From positions 14,530 to 47,965 of the forward strand of contig JAGNKY010000018.1 of the NCBI GenBank assembly GCA_017999895.1: a DNA stretch of 33,436 bases, written 5' to 3'. Positions 1 to 7,609 of the stretch are shown one piece after another (position 1 is the first letter of the stretch; the number at the start of each line of letters is the position of its first letter). Source of the DNA: Bacteroidales bacterium (lineage in GTDB: Bacteria > Bacteroidota > Bacteroidia > Bacteroidales > VadinHA17). The position numbers were made by a program, and so were the translations under genes. Under the pieces are notes generated by a model, which worked only from the letters and a program-made list of their open reading frames with translations, ran no database searches and was not told where the DNA came from.

Positions 1-3
1 ATT

Positions 4-107
4 CCCCGACTTCGCTAAAGCTTCGTCGGGCGAAGCCCTTTAAAGCCTTTAGCTGCCTTCACCTTGATTTTTTGTGCTTCGCACACCGTAGCCCTGGCGA
101 AGGTGTG
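4..107. repeat. Nested inverted repeats next to the tRNA-Ile 3' end
   Basis: Several short perfect inverted repeats are packed into about 100 bases. CCCGAC (5-10) matches GTCGGG (25-30). GCTTCG (20-25) matches CGAAGC (31-36). GCTAAAG (14-20) matches CTTTAGC (47-53). TGTGC (73-77) matches GCACA (81-85) around a TTC loop, and CACACC (82-87) matches GGTGTG (102-107). Some arms overlap, so alternative folds compete. The last arm ends directly beside the tRNA 3' end. The stretch is much more GC-rich than the surrounding intergenic DNA and encodes no convincing protein. I infer a dispersed intergenic repeat or structured tRNA trailer. Only one copy is visible here. Confidence 0.5.
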
Positions 108-181
108 TAGTCCCGCGCGGAGTTGAACCGCGGACCTCTACATTATCAGTGTAGCGCTCTAACCAACTGAGCTACGGGACT
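108..181 (-). tRNA. tRNA-Ile (anticodon GAU)
   Basis: The minus strand folds into a full cloverleaf. The 7-bp acceptor is AGTCCCG with CGGGACT, the D arm contains GCTCAGTTGGTTAGAGC, and the anticodon stem CTACA/TGTAG carries the loop CTGATAA. The T arm has CGCGG and CCGCG around TTCAACT. The anticodon GAT sits at 147-145 on the minus strand. The discriminator base is A at 108 and CCA is not encoded, so it must be added after transcription. No other tRNA or rRNA gene lies beside it, so this is a single isoleucine tRNA gene rather than the copy often found inside an rRNA operon. Confidence 0.97.
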
Positions 182-590
182 ATTTTTATCATCTTACCTG
201 ATTCAAAGAACATCATCAATCAGCCTTATTTATCAGTTACAGAAAAAGGTAGTCGCTGAAATTCTGACCTTTTCTCTTTGTAATTCGGGGCTTCAAATTT
301 AATGTATATCCTGTTTCTCTCCAAAAAATCCCGGATAATTTTTGCAACAGTCACAATTTAATTATCTCTACTCTTTAAAATTACACACTGAAATCAAATT
401 AATCTTATGGAATTCAATCCCAAGTATTGCATTTCATCCAGCATCACTCTAAGATTCAATTCAAATCTAATATGTTTTAAATACCAAAACATCGTGAAGG
501 CTGCAAATGTAAAAAAAATTACAAATTATTTGTAAATGAAACATTATGTTGAATTAAATATCTTATTTTAGCATGTATTAAGAAGCGTAA
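182..590. other. Intergenic region without a recognisable gene
   Basis: This AT-rich stretch lies between the tRNA-Ile 5' end and the mannose synthase gene. I see no open frame with family resemblance, no RNA gene and no convincing terminator. It should hold the promoters of both divergent flanking genes. No perfect TAnnTTTG box at a proper distance was found for either one. A one-off sequence TATTTTAG lies at 564-571, 19 bases before the ATG at 591. Confidence 0.6.
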
Positions 591-1340
591 ATGTCGAACC
601 TGGTCATTATACCAACATATAACGAAAAGGAAAACATTGAGGCACTGATTCCCATTATTTCATCACTTGAAATCGGATTTGATATACTTGTTGTTGACGA
701 TAACTCTCCTGACGGCACAGCATTGGCAGTGAAACAGCTACAACAGAAATTTCCGAACGTATATCTTATTGAACGACAAGGTAAAATGGGACTGGGATCT
801 GCGTATCTTGCAGGATTCGAATGGGCATTACAAAGAGACTATGATTATATTTTCGAAATGGATGCCGATTTTTCACATAATCCGCACGACTTAATAAAAC
901 TTTATCGTGCATGTCACGAAGAAGGTGCAGACCTTGCAATAGGCTCACGTTACATAAGCGGCGTAAACGTTGTCAACTGGCCACTTTCCCGCGTGCTGAT
1001 GTCATACTTCGCTTCAATCTATGTAAGAATTATAACCGGAATGAAAATTAAGGATACAACTGCCGGATTCAAATGTTACAAACGCAAAGTTCTAGAAAAT
1101 ATTCTTGCTTATAAGATAAACTCGGTCGGTTATTGTTTTCAGATTGAGATGAAGTTTATTGCATGGAAACTCGGATATAAAATTGTTGAAATCCCAATAA
1201 TATTCACCGAAAGAAAAACGGGTTCTTCGAAAATGTCGGGCGGCATCTTTAATGAGGCCTTCTGGGGAGTACTGAGAATGAAGTTCAGAAGTTTTTTCAT
1301 CAAATATAAAAGACTTCCAGATGAGGATAATATAAAATAA
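591..1340 (+). CDS. Polyprenol-phosphate mannose synthase (Dpm1-like GT2)
   Basis: A family 2 glycosyltransferase of the dolichol/polyprenol-phosphate mannose synthase type. Members transfer mannose from GDP-mannose to a polyprenyl phosphate on the cytoplasmic face of the membrane, giving a lipid-linked donor for glycan or glycoprotein assembly. The start VIIPTYNEKENI is the canonical GT-A nucleotide-binding strand. VDDNSPDGT lies near residues 35-43 and the metal-binding DADFSHNPHDL near 91-101, followed by GSRY. At 249 aa it matches soluble Dpm1-type enzymes; there is no long C-terminal membrane domain. pyrC follows 13 bases later, an arrangement I recall from other Bacteroidota. ATG at 591 has only a weak purine-rich AGAAG upstream. 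Family assignment is strong, but the exact sugar is inferred. Confidence 0.9.
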   Translation: MSNLVIIPTYNEKENIEALIPIISSLEIGFDILVVDDNSPDGTALAVKQLQQKFPNVYLIERQGKMGLGSAYLAGFEWALQRDYDYIFEMDADFSHNPHDLIKLYRACHEEGADLAIGSRYISGVNVVNWPLSRVLMSYFASIYVRIITGMKIKDTTAGFKCYKRKVLENILAYKINSVGYCFQIEMKFIAWKLGYKIVEIPIIFTERKTGSSKMSGGIFNEAFWGVLRMKFRSFFIKYKRLPDEDNIK

Positions 1341-1353
1341 TTTCCGACAGAAA

Positions 1354-2700
1354 GTGAGTTCTATAATAATCAAAAATGGCACGATAATTAATGAAGGGAA
1401 ATCATCCAGGGGAGATATTCTGATTATTGACGACCTGATTGCTGCAATTGGGAATATTGATTATGCAACTGTTCCTGATGATGTAGTAACCATCAACGCT
1501 TCAGAGATGTTTGTAATGCCAGGCATTATTGACTGCCATGTTCATTTCAGGGAGCCGGGTCTGACTCATAAGGCAGATATCTTTACAGAAAGCAGAGCTG
1601 CTGCAGCAGGAGGGATAACTTCATTTATGGATATGCCGAACACAGTACCTCCAGCCACCACAACAGCCACTCTAAACGATAAATTCAACATAGCAGCTGA
1701 AAAATCTCTCATCAACTACTCTTTCTACCTTGGCGGAACAAATTCGAATATAGACCAGATCATGGCGGCCGATCCTGAAACTATTTGCGGCTTAAAACTC
1801 TTCCCGGGAGCTTCTTCAGGCAACATCTTTATAGATGACGAGAAAACTCTGAGAGAAATTTTCTCAAAAACTCGTTTGCTTATATGCTGCCACTGTGAGG
1901 ACGAAAATATCATTAAGTCAAATATAGATATCTACAAAGGAATATACGATGATGACATGCCACCATCACTGCATCCGTTCATTCGTAGCCGCGACGCATG
2001 CTTCAAATCTTCATCTTCCATTATTAAATTGGCAAGAGAATTCAATACCAGACTTCATATACTTCACCTTTCAACCGCCGATGAAGTAAAGCTCTTCTCA
2101 TGCACCGAACCGGTTACCGAAAAAAAGATTACTGCCGAAGCCTGCGTTCATCACCTGTGGTTCGACGATGAAGATTATGAAAGACTTGGAAATCTTATCA
2201 AATGGAATCCCGCCGTTAAGACTAAATTCGACCGCAAAGCACTGATTAATGGTATTAATAACAATTATATTGATATTATCTCAACCGATCATGCTCCTCA
2301 CGCACTCAACGAGAAAAAACAGCCTTATCTTAAGGCGCCGTCAGGCGGACCTCTTGTTCAACATTCACTGGCGGTTGTAATGGAGCTTTATCATAACAAA
2401 CTGATTTCCCTCGAAAAAATCGTGGAGAAAATGTGCCATAATCCGGCCTTAATTTATAAAATACAAAAAAGAGGATTTATAAGAGAAGGCTTTAAAGCTG
2501 ATATTTGTGTCGTGAATCCTGACAATCCATGGAAAGTGGAAAAGGAAAATCTGCTTTATAAATGTCGCTGGTCACCTTTCGAAGGGATATTATTTCGCAG
2601 CAGAGTCGAATATACCATCGTAAACGGCAATGTCGTTTATAATAAGGGCGTTATCAACGAAAACTGCAGAGGAGAAAAACTATTGTTCAAACCGAAATGA
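1354..2700 (+). CDS. pyrC: Dihydroorotase
   Basis: Catalyses the reversible cyclisation of N-carbamoyl-aspartate to dihydroorotate, step three of pyrimidine synthesis, in the cytoplasm. It is an amidohydrolase-fold enzyme. The metal-binding DCHVHFREPG is near residues 60-69, GLKLFPGASSGN carries the lysine region, HILHLSTADE follows, and the late STDHAPH motif is near 310. At 448 aa it has the length of the larger PyrC class. The frame opens at a GTG at 1354, and the protein begins with the typical SSIIIKNGTIIN strand, so this start is preferred. It sits 13 bases behind the mannose synthase gene and 6 bases before a lipoprotein gene, so the three are probably one transcript. No other pyrimidine gene is present in the window. 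Confidence 0.95.
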   Translation: MSSIIIKNGTIINEGKSSRGDILIIDDLIAAIGNIDYATVPDDVVTINASEMFVMPGIIDCHVHFREPGLTHKADIFTESRAAAAGGITSFMDMPNTVPPATTTATLNDKFNIAAEKSLINYSFYLGGTNSNIDQIMAADPETICGLKLFPGASSGNIFIDDEKTLREIFSKTRLLICCHCEDENIIKSNIDIYKGIYDDDMPPSLHPFIRSRDACFKSSSSIIKLAREFNTRLHILHLSTADEVKLFSCTEPVTEKKITAEACVHHLWFDDEDYERLGNLIKWNPAVKTKFDRKALINGINNNYIDIISTDHAPHALNEKKQPYLKAPSGGPLVQHSLAVVMELYHNKLISLEKIVEKMCHNPALIYKIQKRGFIREGFKADICVVNPDNPWKVEKENLLYKCRWSPFEGILFRSRVEYTIVNGNVVYNKGVINENCRGEKLLFKPK

Positions 2701-2706
2701 ACCGAC

Positions 2707-3225
2707 ATGAGACCCGCTTTTATATTTTCCGCAGTGGCTGTTATAATGATAATTACAGCTACCTCATGCAAGGAAAGACGTAAGGAACATAAAGCCGCTC
2801 CGACTCCGACATCTTTCGATACAACATCAGCGGGGCTTATCATTATCGGTTACGACATTATCACTGAAGTAATACTAAAACCTGAAAGTTCAGGCGATCC
2901 CTGGGAACTGGAGAAAGTAAAAGGCTTTAACGGGGAACCGATGTTCCTAAATCTTCTTGAAAAAATAAAACAGGATAAGATTAAAGTTTACGATTGTATC
3001 ACTGGAGAAATCCTGACTCCTTCAGAGGCCAAAAAAATATTAAGGGAAACGGATTCGGATATCTCAAAGATTGGAAAGATACAGTTTATTGAGGACTGGT
3101 ACTTTAACCCGGCCACAAACGAAATAATCAAAAAAGTAAAGTCAATGTCATTCGGATACGAACTGGAGAGAGAAGAGGGATTACCTCCTGCATATAAGCC
3201 ATGGTTCAGAATAAAAACTGAATAA
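2707..3225 (+). CDS. Small lipoprotein resembling GldN/PorN
   Basis: A 172-aa predicted lipoprotein. A hydrophobic N-terminus ends in ITATSC, with the lipidated cysteine at residue 21, followed by a lysine/arginine-rich linker. The body reads PMFLNLLEKIKQDKIKVYD, then TPSEAKKIL, then IEDWYFNPATNEIIKKVKSM. From memory, this order of motifs (a helix ending in K-I-x-x-Y-D, a TP..EA segment, then a W-[YF]-F strand and a basic strand) resembles the GldN/PorN proteins of the type IX secretion and gliding machinery. Those are longer, and no gldKLM partners lie here. The gene is the last of the mannose synthase-pyrC run and is followed at once by a terminator. Lipoprotein status is solid; the GldN link is tentative and the function unknown. 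Confidence 0.7.
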   Translation: MRPAFIFSAVAVIMIITATSCKERRKEHKAAPTPTSFDTTSAGLIIIGYDIITEVILKPESSGDPWELEKVKGFNGEPMFLNLLEKIKQDKIKVYDCITGEILTPSEAKKILRETDSDISKIGKIQFIEDWYFNPATNEIIKKVKSMSFGYELEREEGLPPAYKPWFRIKTE

Positions 3226-3248
3226 AGTGTAATTTATACACTTTTTTT
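3226..3248 (+). terminator. Rho-independent terminator after the pyrC operon
   Basis: Directly after the stop codon of the small lipoprotein gene, AGTGTA (3226-3231) and TACACT (3237-3242) form a perfect 6-bp stem around the loop ATTTA. A run of T residues follows to 3248. The layout separates the mannose synthase-pyrC-lipoprotein transcript from mfd. Confidence 0.85.
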
Positions 3249-3276
3249 AAGATAACCTCTCTCTTTATTATCTTTG
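3245..3276 (+). promoter_or_regulatory. mfd promoter (TAnnTTTG -7 box)
   Basis: TATCTTTG at 3269-3276 matches the Bacteroidota -7 consensus TAnnTTTG exactly and lies 17 bases before the mfd ATG. A T-rich tract at about 3243-3248, shared with the preceding terminator, sits where a -33 element would be, but no clear TTTG is present. Transcription would start near 3283, leaving a short leader. Confidence 0.6.
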
Positions 3277-3292
3277 TGGCCTCAAAGTAATA

Positions 3293-6200
3293 ATGAATTC
3301 GAATCTGGTCACCGGTATTTATAAAAAACACCCACATATTTCAGAGCTTATTACTCATCTCTCAGCTATAACGGCCGGCAAAACTCGTGTCAGGGGTCTC
3401 TCCGGCTCTTCAAAAGCTCTGACACTGGCATCGGTATATTCGTCAATACCGTCGATCTACCTTGTTCTTATACCGGAAAAAGAGGATGCAGCATATTTTA
3501 GCAATGACCTGTTATCAGTACTCGGTGACGAAGAAGTTTTCTTTTTCCCTTCGGCATTCAAAAGATCAGTTCTTTACGGGCAGGTTGATCCTGCAAATCT
3601 TGTTCTCAGAACAGAAGTGCTTAATTTTCTGTCGTCGGGCAACAAAAAAGGTATCATAGTTACCTATCCCGAAGCCGTCATGGAGAAAGTAATAAGCGCA
3701 AAGACACTCAAAGACAATACCTTTACTATTAAAAAGGGAATAAAACTCTCGATTGAATTTCTTGAGGAGCTTCTTCAGGAATACGGATTCGAAAGAGTTG
3801 ATTTTGTTTATGAACCGGGCCAATATGCAATAAGAGGTAGTATTGTCGACATTTTTTCTTTTTCTTCGGAAAAACCTTTCAGAATTGACTTCTTCGGCGA
3901 CGAAGTTGATTCCCTGAGGTCATTCAATCCCGACGACCAGCTTTCGATCGAAATGATGGAAAAAGTCACAATAATTCCCGATATCAGCACCTCTTCATTT
4001 GTGGAAGTAAGCGAAACATTTGCCGGCCTGCTCCCTCCCGATTCGATAATATGGGTCGAAGATATGGATTTCATTATCCGGAAGATTAATTCAATAAGGG
4101 AACAGGTGATGCAGAAAAATAATGGAGAAATATCCTTAAAAACTGACGATATAATTATTTCCGGTAAAAGGCTTGCCGATGACATTGAGAAATTCAGATA
4201 TGTCGAAACTGGCATTGGAACCGGACATAACGATTCACCTTTATTTGAATTTCATACAGAGCCTCAACCTCCATTCAATAAGAACTTTGAACTTCTGGCC
4301 CGACAACTTGAAAACAACAGGAATAACGGTTATGAAACCATCATCGTTTCTGAAAGCCAATCACAGTCGGACAGGCTTAATGATATTTTCTCAGAGATAA
4401 GCCCTTCTACTCAGTTCAAACCTTTGCTCATGAGCCTTCATGGAGGTTTTACCGATCATGACCTGAAGATTGCAGTTTACACCGACCACCAGATATTCGA
4501 CCGTTATCATAAATTCAGAATCAAAGGTTATTTTACAAGAAAAGAAAGTGTTTCCCTTAAGGAGCTGACAGGATTGAATCCGGGTGATTATGTAGTGCAT
4601 ATAGATCATGGAATAGGCAGATTTGGAGGGCTCGAAAAAATAGAAGTCAACGGCAAGATACAGGAGGCAATAAAGCTGGTTTACCGCGATAATGATATTC
4701 TTTACGTGCCCATCCATTCGCTTCATAAAATTTCTAAATATAAAGGCAGCGAGAGTACGGAGCCAAAGCTCAATAAGCTTGGCTCAGGCTCGTGGCTAAG
4801 GCTGAAAGAGAACGCAAAAAAAAGAGTAAAAGATATTGCAAAAGACCTCATAAAGTTATATGCCACAAGGATGGCGTCTCCGGGTTACTCTTTTTCTGCC
4901 GATTCATATCTACAGCAGGAGCTCGAAGCTTCCTTCCTGTATGAAGATACTCCCGACCAGCTCACTGCTACTATTGATGTCAAGAAAGACATGGAATTGT
5001 CGCATCCTATGGACCGACTGGTATGCGGTGATGTCGGTTTTGGAAAGACCGAAATTGCCATAAGGGCGGCCTTCAAAGCTGCTGCCGACGGTAAACAAAC
5101 GGCTCTGCTTGTTCCTACAACGGTTCTCGCCTACCAGCATTACCGAACTTTCAGCGAACGGTTACGCGATTTTCCATGCAATGTCGAATATCTTACACGC
5201 CATAAAAAACCTGCAGAACAAAAAAAGATTCTCGAAAAACTGGCAAACGGCCAGATAGACATAATAATCGGGACTCATAAACTTATTGGGGATAATGTAA
5301 AATTCAAAGACCTCGGGCTTCTTATAATTGATGAAGAGCAGAGGTTCGGAGTAGCAGCAAAAGAAAAACTCAAGAAGATCAAGGCTAATGTCGACACTCT
5401 TACTCTTACAGCAACTCCTATCCCACGCACTCTTCAGTTTTCACTCATGGGAGCACGCGATCTTTCCATCATTAATACCCCTCCTCCAAACCGGATGCCT
5501 ATCTTTACAGAACTCCATGTTTTCGACGAGAACATTATAAAAGAGGGCATTGAATATGAAGTAAGCAGAAACGGTCAGGTGTTTTTTATTCATAACAGAA
5601 TTGACACAATATATGAAATACAGCAACTAATCGAACGATTATGCCCGAATGTTAAAACAGCAGTTGTGCACGGCAGAATGGACGGCAGAACAATAGAAGA
5701 CACTATGATGAATTTCATACGGGGCGATTATGATGTGCTGATAGCCACAACAATTATCGAATCGGGGCTCGATATACCAAATGCAAATACCATTTATATA
5801 AATGACGCACATCATTTTGGATTGTCTGAACTCCACCAGTTAAGAGGAAGGGTCGGACGTTCGAACAGAAAGGCATTCTGTTATCTTCTGGCACCTCCTC
5901 TTTCGTCACTCACCAATGAGGCAAAGCGAAGGCTCAAAGCTATTGAAGAGTTCTCTGAACTGGGAAGCGGATTCAACATTGCCCTGCAGGATATAGACAT
6001 CAGGGGCTCAGGCAATCTGCTCGGAAGCGAACAGAGCGGATTCATTGCCGACATCGGATATGAAACCTACAGGCGAATCCTCAACGAAGCTATTGCCGAA
6101 ATAAAGGAAACTGAAGGACTATCGGATAGTGCTATTATTACTTCATCACCCCCGGAGAACAAATCATTTCAATACGTTAAGGACTTTCAAATCGAAACTG

Positions 6201-6625
6201 ACTTCGAAATTATGTTTCCGGATGAATATATATCGAATATCTCGGAACGGCTTGCCCTTTATAAGGAATTGAATGAAGTTGAAACTGAAGAAGCTTTAGT
6301 GAATTTTGAGAAAAAACTAACCGACAGATTTGGACCTCTGCCGCCTCCTGCAAAATCTCTTCTCGAAATAGTTAGAATAAAATGGGCGGCTTCGAAATTA
6401 GGTATGGAAAAAATAATCCTGAAAAACAATCTAATGATGGCAAATTTCATTTCCAACCCCGACTCACCGTTCTACCGTAGTGAAGCCTTCGGCTCTGTAA
6501 TGACAAAAATAAACAGTGTTCCGGGCAGGATGAAAGTGAAGCAAAACGGTTCGAAGCTTGTACTTTCCGTTACAAATGTAAAATCAGTTGACGACGCAAT
6601 GCAGATATTAAAACAACTTTCCTGA
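3293..6625 (+). CDS. mfd: Transcription-repair coupling factor
   Basis: Mfd displaces RNA polymerase stalled at DNA lesions and recruits UvrA to the site. At 1110 aa it is full length. The N-terminal third is the UvrB-like module, with YEPGQYAIRGSIVDIFSF. The RNA-polymerase-interacting CarD-like domain begins near residue 430 with GDYVVHIDHGIGRFGGLEKI. The RecG-like motor follows: Walker A in GDVGFGKTEIAIRAAF near 578, the DEEQ box with RFGV near 680, and TATPIPRTLQFSLMGARDLS. The helicase C part has TTIIESGLDIPNANT and LHQLRGRVGRS. A C-terminal TRCF domain follows with ELNEVETEEAL. It starts with ATG at 3293 behind its own promoter and is preceded by a terminator, so it is probably monocistronic. 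Confidence 0.98.
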   Translation: MNSNLVTGIYKKHPHISELITHLSAITAGKTRVRGLSGSSKALTLASVYSSIPSIYLVLIPEKEDAAYFSNDLLSVLGDEEVFFFPSAFKRSVLYGQVDPANLVLRTEVLNFLSSGNKKGIIVTYPEAVMEKVISAKTLKDNTFTIKKGIKLSIEFLEELLQEYGFERVDFVYEPGQYAIRGSIVDIFSFSSEKPFRIDFFGDEVDSLRSFNPDDQLSIEMMEKVTIIPDISTSSFVEVSETFAGLLPPDSIIWVEDMDFIIRKINSIREQVMQKNNGEISLKTDDIIISGKRLADDIEKFRYVETGIGTGHNDSPLFEFHTEPQPPFNKNFELLARQLENNRNNGYETIIVSESQSQSDRLNDIFSEISPSTQFKPLLMSLHGGFTDHDLKIAVYTDHQIFDRYHKFRIKGYFTRKESVSLKELTGLNPGDYVVHIDHGIGRFGGLEKIEVNGKIQEAIKLVYRDNDILYVPIHSLHKISKYKGSESTEPKLNKLGSGSWLRLKENAKKRVKDIAKDLIKLYATRMASPGYSFSADSYLQQELEASFLYEDTPDQLTATIDVKKDMELSHPMDRLVCGDVGFGKTEIAIRAAFKAAADGKQTALLVPTTVLAYQHYRTFSERLRDFPCNVEYLTRHKKPAEQKKILEKLANGQIDIIIGTHKLIGDNVKFKDLGLLIIDEEQRFGVAAKEKLKKIKANVDTLTLTATPIPRTLQFSLMGARDLSIINTPPPNRMPIFTELHVFDENIIKEGIEYEVSRNGQVFFIHNRIDTIYEIQQLIERLCPNVKTAVVHGRMDGRTIEDTMMNFIRGDYDVLIATTIIESGLDIPNANTIYINDAHHFGLSELHQLRGRVGRSNRKAFCYLLAPPLSSLTNEAKRRLKAIEEFSELGSGFNIALQDIDIRGSGNLLGSEQSGFIADIGYETYRRILNEAIAEIKETEGLSDSAIITSSPPENKSFQYVKDFQIETDFEIMFPDEYISNISERLALYKELNEVETEEALVNFEKKLTDRFGPLPPPAKSLLEIVRIKWAASKLGMEKIILKNNLMMANFISNPDSPFYRSEAFGSVMTKINSVPGRMKVKQNGSKLVLSVTNVKSVDDAMQILKQLS

Positions 6626-6728
6626 CCGGTGTTTTATGGCATAACCCTCTTTTTATTAATTTTGAGCTCCGTACATGACAATAATTATTGATATTGATGG
6701 CTAATAATTTATTTATTTTAAATGATTT

Positions 6729-6800
6729 ACCACGGAGAACACGGATTAACACGGATTTTACGTATGTAAGTTTCCGTACAGGCTCTGTGTACTCCGTGGT
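6729..6800. repeat. 72-bp imperfect palindrome (ACCACGGAG ... CTCCGTGGT)
   Basis: The outer arms ACCACGGAG (6729-6737) and CTCCGTGGT (6792-6800) are perfect inverted repeats and extend inward by ACAC/GTGT after one mismatch. Inside are two abutting direct copies of AACACGGATT (6738-6747 and 6748-6757). ACGGA (6751-6755) is matched by TCCGT (6773-6777). A central TTAC/GTAA hairpin has a GTAT loop. The element sits between mfd and coaX and has no coding frame. It looks like a dispersed REP- or MITE-like intergenic repeat. Only one copy is seen in this window. Confidence 0.6.
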
Positions 6801-6886
6801 TATTAAAAATCTTTAATTTTCAGGTATATACTCCGATTAGTCACAATGTTTTTTTGTATTCGAAAGTTTTTGAGTAATAAAAAACA

Positions 6887-7609
6887 ATGAACCTCATAGT
6901 TGACATAGGAAATTCCGGTATTAAGCTTGCGATTTTCAGCGGGGAAAACAAAACGGCTTCATTCAGGATCGAAACGCATGATAATGAGGTTTTAGCTGAA
7001 TTCATACAAAACCGTAATATCGAAAAAGCAATTATTTCTTCCGTAAAGGATATCCCACCTTCCCTATTGGAAATACTTCACACGAATATCCCATACATCC
7101 ATTTAGTCTCGGACAAAACTCTCATTCCTTTCCCTGTTGATTATGAGACACCTGAAACGCTTGGCACAGATAGAATTGCAGCAACAGCAGGTGCATTTAA
7201 GGCTTTCACAGGGAAAGATTGCCTGATTATTGATGCCGGAAGCGCTATTACTTATGATTTCTTGGTTAATGGAAGATATAAAGGTGGAAATATTTCGCCA
7301 GGAATTGAAATGAGATTCAAAGCATTGAATCAGTTCACATCAAGGTTACCGCTGGTTAAACCACGTGGTAAGTTCTCATCTCCAGGCGTTAATACACATG
7401 ATGCTATTGAAGCAGGAGTAATCATAGGAGTTGTATATGAAATAAATGAGTATATTCACACGTTTAAAAAAGATTATAAAAACTCAATTTTTGTTATTAC
7501 TGGTGGTGATGGAAATTTTCTTATGGAAAAAATCAATGAAAAAGTCATATATATCCCTGATCTGGTATTAGAAGGGCTTAATTATATTCTGGAATACAAT
7601 GCGAAATAA
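6887..7609 (+). CDS. coaX: Type III pantothenate kinase
   Basis: Phosphorylates pantothenate, the first step of coenzyme A synthesis. The CoaX family is a cytoplasmic ASKHA-fold enzyme that is not feedback-inhibited by CoA and usually needs a monovalent cation. Visible motifs are the N-terminal phosphate loop IVDIGNSGIKLAIF (residues 4-17), GTDRIAATAGA near 93, the catalytic-aspartate strand IIDAGSAITYDF near 114-125, GGNISPG and the C-terminal FVITGGDG. Length is 240 aa, normal for the family. Its last 11 bases overlap the start of the next gene, which suggests translational coupling. No convincing promoter box was identified; the repeat-like palindrome lies about 90 bases upstream. Confidence 0.95.
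   Translation: MNLIVDIGNSGIKLAIFSGENKTASFRIETHDNEVLAEFIQNRNIEKAIISSVKDIPPSLLEILHTNIPYIHLVSDKTLIPFPVDYETPETLGTDRIAATAGAFKAFTGKDCLIIDAGSAITYDFLVNGRYKGGNISPGIEMRFKALNQFTSRLPLVKPRGKFSSPGVNTHDAIEAGVIIGVVYEINEYIHTFKKDYKNSIFVITGGDGNFLMEKINEKVIYIPDLVLEGLNYILEYNAK

Noticed and set aside
204..211. Possible -7 box for the tRNA-Ile gene on the minus strand (GTTCTTTG)
   Set aside because: The first two bases do not match TAnnTTTG and no -33 element is suitably placed.
6634..6644. Palindrome TTATGGCATAA after mfd as a terminator
   Set aside because: The loop would be a single base and the stem is short, so it cannot form a stable terminator hairpin despite the T-rich stretch that follows.
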